A stretch of 64,000 nt of DNA from assembly GCA_017527625.1 (NCBI GenBank), contig JAFXPV010000023.1, forward strand, positions 1 to 64,000. Direction: 5' to 3'. A program made the translations under genes and the position numbers. Source of the DNA: Bacteroidales bacterium. GTDB lineage: Bacteria > Bacteroidota > Bacteroidia > Bacteroidales > UBA932. Within the stretch, counting starts at the first letter, position 1, and each line of letters opens with the position of its first letter. Under the pieces are notes generated by a model. That model saw only the letters and a list, made by a program, of their open reading frames with translations. It was not told where the DNA came from and made no database searches. Shown here in pieces: positions 34,782 to 42,200 of the stretch.

Positions 34782-35392
34782 ATCATATTGTTGATAAACC
34801 CAGTCCAATTACTGGCGGTTTGCTCGAGTTGCGGACGGAACCCTCCACTGTAGAGTACCGTGGGGAAACAATTAATTACGAGAAGTCGTTCTATCATTGC
34901 GTGGACAGTAAATTGGAGTTTACTGATGAAGAATTGGAAGCCGCCAATCTCAAACTCATCTATGATAGCTATCGCCGTCGTCACAAGATTCCGTTAGCAG
35001 AAGAATTAAAAGAAATTAGAGAAAGTTATGGGATACCTGCGACTGCGATGTCATTAATTCTTGGCCTTGGGGAAAATCAATACGGCTTGTATGAGGATGG
35101 AGTGGTTCCTACTCCTTCTATCGGCAGGCTCCTGAATCTTGTCAGGGAACCAGGTTTTATGATAGAGCAATTGGTGGCTTCTCGTTCAAAGTTCACGGAA
35201 AAACAATATCGGAAGTATTATTATTTCATATTGGCCTCCATGCCCCCCACAGTTTACGAAACAGAAAGAGAAGGTTTTGCAGATTATTGTACATATCCTT
35301 CGTTCCCCTCTGCTGAAATAAACATTAAGCAACCGGCCTCGTATCAAAGAAGGAGTTCTTATAATGAATACATCTACGCCCCAGCCTGCTGA
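34778..35392 (+). CDS. MqsA-like antitoxin with degenerate zinc site and C-terminal extension
   Basis: A 204-residue protein. The N-terminal ~70 residues match the MqsA toxin-binding domain in outline (TEPSTVEYRGETINYEKSF, then LEFTDEELEAANLKLI), but three of four zinc cysteines are replaced: the CPVC site reads SPIT and the second site reads HCVDS. Residues ~70-130 are a Xre-like HTH: LKEIRESYGIPATAMSLILG, ENQYGLYEDGVVPTPSIGRL, the analogue of KVRKKLSLTQKEAS...SRYEKG in MqsA. About 70 extra C-terminal residues, aromatic and Pro/Ser/Tyr-rich (YCTYPSFPSAEINIKQP), are absent from E. coli MqsA and could be a chaperone-addiction sequence. Its end overlaps the SecB-like gene by 29 bp. Confidence 0.7.
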   Translation: MNHIVDKPSPITGGLLELRTEPSTVEYRGETINYEKSFYHCVDSKLEFTDEELEAANLKLIYDSYRRRHKIPLAEELKEIRESYGIPATAMSLILGLGENQYGLYEDGVVPTPSIGRLLNLVREPGFMIEQLVASRSKFTEKQYRKYYYFILASMPPTVYETEREGFADYCTYPSFPSAEINIKQPASYQRRSSYNEYIYAPAC

Positions 35393-35825
35393 TAGCCCCA
35401 AAATCCGCCTGTCGCTAGTAGGCGAACCAGTTATTGACATTCCCGCTCCGACTCAAATGGGCGGAGACATAGATTCTGCCAATCTGAAAATTCAGTACAA
35501 TGTTTTGGTTCGAGTGATTCGTCCAGAATCCAGAGTTGCCGTTATTGTTTCTATGACATACTTGTCTGAGCATACAAAACTATTCTCTGGAAGCCTTACT
35601 ACAGGTTTTGATGTTGTAGACCTCTCGGCTTTCATAACTGAGAAAAAGGGGGAAGATTCTTTTCGTATTGAGAATGATTTTCTTCCAATGCTCATAAACA
35701 TTGCATTCAGCACCACTCGAGGATATTTCGCCAGAGAACTACAGGGCTCCGTCCTGGCTTCCTACCCCTTCCCTATGATTTCAATGGAGAATATAAGAAA
35801 GAGGACTACATATCAACTCGTGTAG
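35364..35825 (+). CDS. SecB-like chaperone of the toxin-antitoxin-chaperone module
   Basis: A 153-residue cytoplasmic protein. The layout follows SecB: strands LKIQYNVLVRVIRPESRVAV and FSGSLTTGFDVVDL, then a helix LPMLINIAFSTTRGYFAREL and a Pro-containing end GSVLASYPFPMISMENI, corresponding to [20 protein letters not shown] and PQLNLAPVNF of SecB. Similarity is distant and judged by eye. In TAC systems (HigBA-SecB of Mycobacterium, MqsRA-SecB of Proteobacteria) such a chaperone folds and protects the antitoxin. It starts inside the antitoxin gene (29-bp overlap), so it is translated in concert. Nothing gene-like lies between its stop and the metK promoter. Confidence 0.62.
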   Translation: MNTSTPQPADSPKIRLSLVGEPVIDIPAPTQMGGDIDSANLKIQYNVLVRVIRPESRVAVIVSMTYLSEHTKLFSGSLTTGFDVVDLSAFITEKKGEDSFRIENDFLPMLINIAFSTTRGYFARELQGSVLASYPFPMISMENIRKRTTYQLV

Positions 35826-35893
35826 GAAAACCTATCCCTTCAACTCACTTTGCGTTGTGTTTTCACCTCAAATACATCTGGCAAGCCAAAGAA

Positions 35894-35924
35894 TTTGCTA
35901 TTGCGTAAAAAAATACTACCTTCG
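35894..35924 (+). promoter_or_regulatory. metK promoter
   Basis: TTTG at 35894-35897, a 19-bp spacer and TACCTTCG at 35917-35924 (one mismatch to TAnnTTTG). Transcription would start just before the riboswitch. Confidence 0.65.
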
Positions 35925-35935
35925 CGGCGACATTC

Positions 35936-35986
35936 GAGGAGGACAGATTTGACTGCTTGCAACCTCCACCTAAAAAAATGCTAAAA
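35936..35986 (+). promoter_or_regulatory. SAM-II riboswitch controlling metK
   Basis: P1 pairs GGAGG (35938-35942) with CCTCC (35963-35967). The loop holds GATTTG and CTTGCAA, the 3' strand holds TAAA and GCTAAAA (35980-35986). These are the conserved positions of SAM-II (GAUUU ... UUGCA ... P1 ... UAAA ... GCUAAAA), in the right order and spacing, in front of the SAM synthetase gene. The 3' pseudoknot strand runs into the A of the metK ATG, so SAM binding should block translation initiation directly. There is no Shine-Dalgarno sequence to mask and no terminator. Confidence 0.85.
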
Positions 35987-37242
35987 TGAAAACAAACTAT
36001 CTCTTTACATCCGAGTCCGTTTCAGAAGGACATCCCGACAAAGTCGCCGACCAGATTTCAGACGCCATCCTTGACGATTTTATGCGCCAGGACCCTGCAA
36101 GCCACGTGGCTTGCGAAACATTCGTGAGCACCGGCCTGGTGGTGCTGGGAGGTGAAGTGTCGTCATCAGACGCTTACGTAGACATCCAGAAGGTGGCCCG
36201 CGACGTCATCCGCCGCATCGGCTACACCAAGAGCGAATACAAATTCGATTCAGAGAGCTGCGCGGTGATCTCCGCCATCCACGAGCAGAGCGCCGACATC
36301 GCCCAGGGCGTGAACAAGGCCGAGGCCCTCGACCAGGGCGCCGGCGACCAGGGCATTAGGTTCGGCTACGCCAGCAACGAGACTGCTGACTATATGCCGC
36401 TGCCGCTGACTCTCGCCCACAAGGCCCTTATGATACTTGCGGATATCCGCCGCGAGAACCCGAGCCCTATGCCTTACCTGAGGCCTGACGCAAAGAGCCA
36501 GTTCACCATCGAATACAGTCCGGAAGGCAAAGCCCTGCGCGTCCATACCTTCGTGCTTTCAACCCAGCACGACGAGTTCGACGAAGAGAAGGCAATGCAG
36601 CGCCGCATCCGCGAAGATGTGCAGAAAATCCTCATCCCCCGTCTGAAGGAATGTATGGGCAGCGAGGTGGCAGCCCTCTTTGACGACAAACTCATACTCC
36701 ACGTCAACCCCACCGGCAAATTCGTCATCGGAGGTCCTCACGGCGATACCGGCCTTACCGGCCGCAAGATCATCGTCGACACCTACGGCGGACGCGGCGC
36801 CCACGGCGGCGGAGCTTTCAGCGGCAAAGACGCCAGCAAGGTTGACCGCAGCGCAGCATACGCAGCCCGTTACATAGCCAAGAATATGGTGGCCGCAGGT
36901 GTGGCTGATGAAATTATGGTGCAGCTGTCATACGCCATCGGTATCGCAGAGCCGGTGAGCATATTCGTCAACACCTTCGGCAAGAGCCACTCTCATCTCG
37001 ACGACAGCGAGCTGGCGGAGCGCATCGGCACGATGTTCGACCTTCGTCCGGCTGCCATCATCGAGAAGTTCGGCCTGCGCAATCCCATCTTCCTGCCCAC
37101 CGCGGCATACGGCCATTTCGGACGCGCTCCCTACAAGGAGCAGGTGGAACTGGTGCGCGGCGGCAAAAAAACAACCGAAGAAATCCTATTCTTCGGCTGG
37201 GAGCTGCTCGACAGCGTAGATCTCTGCAAGAGCCTTCTCTAA
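35986..37242 (+). CDS. metK: S-adenosylmethionine synthetase MetK
   Basis: A 418-residue enzyme making SAM from methionine and ATP in the cytoplasm. Diagnostic motifs: [21 protein letters not shown] at the N-terminus (shown as [14 protein letters not shown]), [12 protein letters not shown] (the GAGDQG hexapeptide), [20 protein letters not shown] and [20 protein letters not shown]. Length is slightly longer than the ~384 of E. coli but usual for Bacteroidota. Controlled by the SAM-II riboswitch whose last base is the first base of the start codon. Confidence 0.97.
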   Translation: MKTNYLFTSESVSEGHPDKVADQISDAILDDFMRQDPASHVACETFVSTGLVVLGGEVSSSDAYVDIQKVARDVIRRIGYTKSEYKFDSESCAVISAIHEQSADIAQGVNKAEALDQGAGDQGIRFGYASNETADYMPLPLTLAHKALMILADIRRENPSPMPYLRPDAKSQFTIEYSPEGKALRVHTFVLSTQHDEFDEEKAMQRRIREDVQKILIPRLKECMGSEVAALFDDKLILHVNPTGKFVIGGPHGDTGLTGRKIIVDTYGGRGAHGGGAFSGKDASKVDRSAAYAARYIAKNMVAAGVADEIMVQLSYAIGIAEPVSIFVNTFGKSHSHLDDSELAERIGTMFDLRPAAIIEKFGLRNPIFLPTAAYGHFGRAPYKEQVELVRGGKKTTEEILFFGWELLDSVDLCKSLL

Positions 37243-37251
37243 TATAGTTCC

Positions 37252-37608
37252 CTATCTCTTCGGGTGCTGGGTAATGATGAAGTACCTGGTGGAAACGTCA
37301 CTGTCGTACTTCGCCTGAAGCTTGACCTTGAAGGTCCTCTCGACATCCAGGGTCGAGGCGGGCACCGTCACTGTGATGGTGTTGACTCCAGCTATGCCGG
37401 AATCGGGAGAGAATGTCACGCCGGCGTCTTCGCTTGAAGCAGTCCATTTCGCATTTGAGACGAAAGTGGTCGTGAGCTGCCCGCCTTCGGGTCCGATTTC
37501 CTGAAGGGCGGGGTAGATGTTCGTGTTGACGTCATAATCCTCGACGCAGGAACTCAGCAGGAGCGCCGCGGCGATGAAGGCGAAAACGAAAAAGCGTTTG
37601 AATGTCAC
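37252..37608 (-). CDS. Small BACON-like lipoprotein
   Basis: A 118-residue lipoprotein: signal with lipobox LLLSSC (Cys21), then one immunoglobulin-like BACON-type domain (GPEGGQLTTTFVSNAKWTAS, then VTFSPDSGIAGVNTITVTVP, ending FIITQHP). BACON domains bind carbohydrate or mucin in larger Bacteroidota enzymes; a single free domain has no known function. Divergent from a second small BACON-like gene at 37680, suggesting a pair produced by duplication. Convergent with metK (9-bp gap). Confidence 0.75.
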   Translation of the reverse strand: MTFKRFFVFAFIAAALLLSSCVEDYDVNTNIYPALQEIGPEGGQLTTTFVSNAKWTASSEDAGVTFSPDSGIAGVNTITVTVPASTLDVERTFKVKLQAKYDSDVSTRYFIITQHPKR

Positions 37609-37633
37609 TGCTATAATGATTGATTCAGGTGAG

Positions 37634-37662
37634 CAAAGTTAAGATATTAAATGATATCTTTG
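37634..37662. promoter_or_regulatory. Facing divergent promoters of the two small BACON-like genes
   Basis: CAAAGTTA at 37634-37641 reads TAACTTTG on the minus strand, with a TTTTG (CAAAA at 37663-37667) 21 bp behind it. TATCTTTG at 37655-37662 is an ideal plus-strand -7 box, 17 bp before the ATG at 37680. Confidence 0.65.
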
Positions 37663-37679
37663 CAAAAATTCTGCCGCGT

Positions 37680-38054
37680 ATGAAAAAAGTGATGATGGCG
37701 TTGCTGGCCGCAGTCGTGGTCGTCGCCGCAGTTGCCGGCACGGCTTCCTGCGAGAAATATGTCCTCCCGGCCCTCACCCTGGGTCAGGATACTATTGCCG
37801 TGAACTGCAAGGCCCAGGAGGCGAAGCTGGTCATCGACTCGAACGTTCAGTGGGATTTCAAAGTCAACGAAATCAAGGCGGAATGGCTCAGTTTCGACCC
37901 GGAATGGGCGGAACTGGGACTGACGGCCACGATCAGCATTGAGGAGAACACCAGCGGAGCGCAGCGCAGCGTCACTGTGCCCGTCGAGTCGCAGACAATC
38001 TCCAGGACGCTGTTCATCGTCCAGTCGGCGGACGAAAAAGTGCCCGTGTTCTAG
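37680..38054 (+). CDS. Small BACON-like exported protein
   Basis: A 124-residue protein from ATG 37680 (MKKVMMALLAAVVVVAAVAG), a long hydrophobic signal ending TASC, so probably a lipoprotein. The single domain has the BACON pattern KAQEAKLVIDSNVQWDFKV, WAELGLTATISIEENTSG, RSVTVPVESQ and a final strand TLFIVQSA. Same size class as the divergent gene 37252-37608. Overlaps the convergent metallo-hydrolase gene by 4 bp. Function unknown. Confidence 0.72.
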   Translation: MKKVMMALLAAVVVVAAVAGTASCEKYVLPALTLGQDTIAVNCKAQEAKLVIDSNVQWDFKVNEIKAEWLSFDPEWAELGLTATISIEENTSGAQRSVTVPVESQTISRTLFIVQSADEKVPVF

Positions 38055-38749
38055 GGCATCTCCCTCAGACGTACTTCAATTCCGGATCCTTCCAGGTCGG
38101 CGCACAGCTGCTCCAGGTCGGTGACTTCTTCGACCTGTCCGTAGTGGTAGGGGTAGAAGATGCGGGGCTTGATGATCCTGGCCGCATTCACTGCCTGCCG
38201 CACGGTCATCGTGAAAGGCTGGTTCACGGGCAGGAAGGCGATGTCGAAGTTCCTGCCGGCGAGGCGCTGGAAGGCCGGAACATCCTCGGTGTCGCCAGCT
38301 ACGTAGACGGTGAGCCCGTCGAAGGTCAGGATGTAGCCGTTGTCGCGGCCGGCGGGGTGGAACTGCTCCCTCATAAGGTAGTTGTAGGCCGGCACGGCCT
38401 CCACTGCGAATCCTTTGCGGAAATTGAGGGAATCCCCGTTCTTCATTATTTCGATATCCCTGTTTTCCCTGTCCGGAATCTGCTCGGCCACGGTCTTGGT
38501 GCATACGATGGTGGTGTCGTCAGTGGCAAGGTCCTCCAGCGCCTTGAGGTCGAAGTGGTCGCTGTGGTGGTGGGTGAACAATATGAAGTCGGCTTTCTCG
38601 CAGCCGCTGTAATCGGCGAGGGATGAGGCGGGGTCGACGTAGATGACTCTGTCCCCAAATCTGAATTTTAGGCTCGCGTGGACTATGAAGGTGATTTCCA
38701 GCTTCTTACCGGAAGCCGTTTCGAAGGTATCTGTGACAAGGTTTTTCAT
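38051..38749 (-). CDS. MBL-fold metallo-hydrolase (UlaG/UPF0173-like)
   Basis: A 232-residue cytoplasmic metallo-beta-lactamase-fold hydrolase. The metal-binding motif is FTHHHSDHFDL, preceded by VYVDPASSLADYSGCEKADF; the third ligand region is VYVAGDTEDVP and the last His is in FYPYHYG. The small size and GDTED pattern match UlaG-type or YtkL/UPF0173 hydrolases, not antibiotic beta-lactamases. No signal peptide. Substrate unknown. A near-consensus -7 box (TAACATTG on the minus strand, 38770-38777) lies 20 bp upstream. Confidence 0.86.
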   Translation of the reverse strand: MKNLVTDTFETASGKKLEITFIVHASLKFRFGDRVIYVDPASSLADYSGCEKADFILFTHHHSDHFDLKALEDLATDDTTIVCTKTVAEQIPDRENRDIEIMKNGDSLNFRKGFAVEAVPAYNYLMREQFHPAGRDNGYILTFDGLTVYVAGDTEDVPAFQRLAGRNFDIAFLPVNQPFTMTVRQAVNAARIIKPRIFYPYHYGQVEEVTDLEQLCADLEGSGIEVRLREMP

Positions 38750-38841
38750 AATTGCGATGGTTTCTCCTACAATGTTACGAAATAATGCCGGAATGTTAAT
38801 AACATATTGACTGTTAGTCGGGCAGAAATGAAAAATATTTT

Positions 38842-38849
38842 TATTTTTG
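38842..38849 (+). promoter_or_regulatory. -7 box of the TonB-dependent receptor operon
   Basis: TATTTTTG matches the consensus and is 39 bp before the ATG at 38889. A -33 box is not clear. Confidence 0.5.
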
Positions 38850-38888
38850 AGCCGGAATTTCCATTAAAATACAAATAAAAAACTACCT

Positions 38889-41800
38889 ATGAAAAAAGCT
38901 ATTAAATGCTTGCTTGCAACAATGGCAGCCCTCTTCGTTTCGGCGTCTGCCTTTGCGCAGGTAACCAATTCATCTCTCGGTGGTTCCGTAGTTGACGAGA
39001 TCGGCCTGCCCGTTGTCGGCGCAGCCGTTATCGCTACCCACGAGCCTTCGGGAACTGTCTATGGGGCGGCTACCAACTCACAGGGTCGTTTCACGATCAA
39101 CGGTATGCGTCCCGGCGGTCCTTACAGCGTTGAGGTTTCAAGCCTCGGCTACCAGACTGCCACATACACGGGCGTTACCCTTCAGCTTGCCGAGACCTAT
39201 GCTCTCAATGCAACCCTGAAAGAAGAAAATCTCACTCTCGGAGAGTCCGTAGTAATCGCAACCGCTTCTTCGAAGTTCGCAACTGAGAAGACCGGTGCGG
39301 TAACCAACGTGAACAACGAACAGCTGGTGGCACTGCCTAACGTAAACCGCAGCATCACCGCCGTCACCAAGGTTTCTCCTTACGGCGGCAACGGAATGGG
39401 TATCGCAGGTGGTGACAGCCGTACATCAAGCTTCACCGTCGACGGCGCCAGCTTCAACAACAACTTCGGTCTTTCAGGCGCTCTTCCCGGCGGAGGCAAC
39501 CCTATCTCAATTGACGCCATCGAAGAGATGCAGATCGTGGTTTCTCCCTTTGACGTACGTCAGACCAACTTTATCGGAGGTGCTGTCAACGCCATCACCA
39601 AGTCAGGTACCAATACCTTCAAGGGAACTGCCTACATCTACCACCGCAACGAGAATATGCGCGGTGACGTAGCTGCCGGCGAAACCATCGCTACAGCCCG
39701 CGACCGTGACCGCAACACAACCTACGGTTTCACCCTCGGCGGCCCGATCATCAAGAACAAACTCTTCTTCTTCGTAAACTTCGAGAAAGCTACCACTCCC
39801 ACCCAGATCACTCCCTGGCGTCCTTCTACCGACGGCGTTATGGATCCTGAGAAGAACATCTCCCGCACTACCGTGGCCGATATGCAGAGAGTTGCAAAAT
39901 ACGTCAAGGACAATTACGGTTATGACGTAGGTTCATACGACAACTTCTCAGCTCAGGAAGGTGACACCAAGGCTCTTGCCCGTCTGGACTGGAACATCAC
40001 CGACAAGCACCACCTCGCAGTCCGCTACAACTACACTTTGAACAGGGCCTGGACACCTACCAACAACTCTTCTTCAAATGCAGGTCAGCGTACTACCTTC
40101 GCCCGTCTGTCACAGTACTCGATGGCCTTCTCAAATTCAGTATATTCTTCAGACAACGTTGCCAACACCTTCTCATTCGACTTGAACAGCCGTTTCAGCA
40201 ACAACCTTTCAAACCAGTTGCTCGTGACCTATTCAATCCTCGATACAAGGCGTGGTTCTCCTTCGCAGCCGTTCCCGTTCGTGGACATCCTCGACGGCTC
40301 AGGCACCATAATGCCGTATATGTCTCTCGGATATGAGCTCTTCACCTGGCACAACGGTTACCACAACCGCAGCCTCACTGCCAAGGACGACGTAACATAC
40401 TATTTCGGCTACCACAAACTGATGGCAGGTATCAGCTACGACTATCAGATGGTGGACAACGTGTATATGCGTAACGGTACAGGTTACTACCGCTACAACT
40501 CTCTCGACGACTTCCTCAACAAGGCAGCCCCCGAGACTGTAGCCCTGACCTACGGTTATGACGGAACGGAGGCTCCCGGCGCCCGCGTTCGTTATCACAA
40601 AGCTGCCATCTACGCCCAGGACGAGTGGAACCCGACAGCCAAGCTGAAACTCACCGCAGGCCTCCGTCTCGAGACTATCATCTATGACAACAGGGACGTC
40701 ATCCGCAACAACGCCATCTACAACATCGACTACAACGGTTATCACGTAGATACAGGCACCTGGCCGACTCCGAAGCTCCAGTTCTCACCGCGCATCGGCT
40801 TCACATACGACGTCCTCGGCAACGGTGACCTCAAGTTCCGCGGCGGTACCGGTCTCTTCACCGGACGTCTCCCGCTCGTGTTCTTCACCAATATGCCGTC
40901 AAACTCATCTATGTACCAGAACGTAACGTCTGCTACAACCAGATATAAAGACGGTGCCGTCAACCCCGGCGCATCAGACCTTGCCATCCTGAATGCCTTC
41001 CAGGGCAAATTCATCACCGACAAGGATGAGCTCCTCAAATATCTGAACAGCCTCAACCCTGAGAAGTACCCGCTTACCATCACTCCTGACAAGGGTACCG
41101 TTGGTTCAAGCTTCGCAGCCGTAGACCCCAAGTTCAAGATGCCGCAGATCTGGAAGACCTCTTTCGCAGTGGACTACAACCTTCCGTTCTCATTCCCGTT
41201 CAGCATCACCGCTGAAGGTATCTTCAACAAGAACGTCAACGCTGTTTACATCCAGGACATCAATATGAAACCCGTGAACGGTTTCTCACGCCTCAACGGT
41301 GCTGACAACCGTCTCATCTTCCCTGCCGACTACACTTACACTGGTACTTCAGCTTACCTGCTCCAGAACACCAGCAAGGGTTACGGTTTCATCGGCAGCT
41401 TCCAGATCAACACCACTCCGGTTGAGGGTGTCAACCTCTCAGCTGCTTACACCCACACCGTCCAGAAGGAACTCACCGGTATGCCGGGCAGCGACGCTGC
41501 ATCTGCATTCACCTACATTCCTTCAATCAGCGGCCCGAACAATCCTGTCCTCCACAATTCAGAGTATATGACTCCTGACCGTTACTATGTAAACCTCACT
41601 CTCAACGACAAGAGCAACAACCACTACAGCTTGTTCTACGAGGCTTGGCGCGGCGGTTACAACTACTCTTATATGTATGCCAACGACCTTAACGGCGACA
41701 ACTACAACTACGATGCTATCTACATCCCCACCGAAGCCCAATATAAAGACGGTCAGGTAAGGTTCGCATCTGCAGATGACGCCAACCGTTTCTTCGCATA

Positions 41801-42185
41801 CGCAAAGAAGGACAAATATCTGTCTAAGCATATGGGTCAGTACGCAGAGGCCTACAGCGTATACTCTCCTTGGGTACACCGCCTCGACCTCCACTACTCA
41901 CACGATTTCGTAGTCCGCGTGGGTAACACCAAGAACACCCTCCAGCTGAACTTCGACATCCACAACCTGCTCAACCTCTTCAACAGCAACTGGGGAGTAA
42001 GCAAGTGGATGAACCCCGACCTCAAGAGCGGCCGTATCCTCAAAGTGGAGAGCATCGCTGCTGACGGTATTCCTGTTATTTCTACGATTCCTGCCGTAAC
42101 TCCTGATGTTGAAATCTGGAAATACAACGTAGGCATCGGTCAAGTCTGGTCAGCACAGATCGGTCTCAAATATTTGTTCAACTAA
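38889..42185 (+). CDS. Oar-like TonB-dependent outer-membrane receptor
   Basis: A 1098-residue outer-membrane beta-barrel. Signal peptide ends SAFAQ; residues ~28-115 are a carboxypeptidase-like regulatory domain (GGSVVDEIGLPVVGAAVIA, GRFTINGMRPGGPY); ~125-250 is the plug (TKVSPYGGNGMGIAGGDSR, FTVDGASFNNNFG, EMQIVVSPFDVRQTNFIGGA, VNAITKSGTN). The rest is aromatic-rich barrel ending in a strand QIGLKYLFN with terminal aromatic-Asn. The plug and barrel resemble Oar proteins of Bacteroidota/Myxococcus rather than SusC, and there is no SusD gene next to it. Instead, a multi-domain lipoprotein follows after 15 bp. Transported substrate unknown. Confidence 0.88.
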   Translation: MKKAIKCLLATMAALFVSASAFAQVTNSSLGGSVVDEIGLPVVGAAVIATHEPSGTVYGAATNSQGRFTINGMRPGGPYSVEVSSLGYQTATYTGVTLQLAETYALNATLKEENLTLGESVVIATASSKFATEKTGAVTNVNNEQLVALPNVNRSITAVTKVSPYGGNGMGIAGGDSRTSSFTVDGASFNNNFGLSGALPGGGNPISIDAIEEMQIVVSPFDVRQTNFIGGAVNAITKSGTNTFKGTAYIYHRNENMRGDVAAGETIATARDRDRNTTYGFTLGGPIIKNKLFFFVNFEKATTPTQITPWRPSTDGVMDPEKNISRTTVADMQRVAKYVKDNYGYDVGSYDNFSAQEGDTKALARLDWNITDKHHLAVRYNYTLNRAWTPTNNSSSNAGQRTTFARLSQYSMAFSNSVYSSDNVANTFSFDLNSRFSNNLSNQLLVTYSILDTRRGSPSQPFPFVDILDGSGTIMPYMSLGYELFTWHNGYHNRSLTAKDDVTYYFGYHKLMAGISYDYQMVDNVYMRNGTGYYRYNSLDDFLNKAAPETVALTYGYDGTEAPGARVRYHKAAIYAQDEWNPTAKLKLTAGLRLETIIYDNRDVIRNNAIYNIDYNGYHVDTGTWPTPKLQFSPRIGFTYDVLGNGDLKFRGGTGLFTGRLPLVFFTNMPSNSSMYQNVTSATTRYKDGAVNPGASDLAILNAFQGKFITDKDELLKYLNSLNPEKYPLTITPDKGTVGSSFAAVDPKFKMPQIWKTSFAVDYNLPFSFPFSITAEGIFNKNVNAVYIQDINMKPVNGFSRLNGADNRLIFPADYTYTGTSAYLLQNTSKGYGFIGSFQINTTPVEGVNLSAAYTHTVQKELTGMPGSDAASAFTYIPSISGPNNPVLHNSEYMTPDRYYVNLTLNDKSNNHYSLFYEAWRGGYNYSYMYANDLNGDNYNYDAIYIPTEAQYKDGQVRFASADDANRFFAYAKKDKYLSKHMGQYAEAYSVYSPWVHRLDLHYSHDFVVRVGNTKNTLQLNFDIHNLLNLFNSNWGVSKWMNPDLKSGRILKVESIAADGIPVISTIPAVTPDVEIWKYNVGIGQVWSAQIGLKYLFN

Positions 42186-42200
42186 TAATGCTCAACTAAG

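Noticed and set aside
38051..38749. Metallo-beta-lactamase resistance gene.
   Set aside because: No signal peptide, and the HHHSDHFD plus GDTED pattern is that of UlaG/UPF0173 hydrolases.
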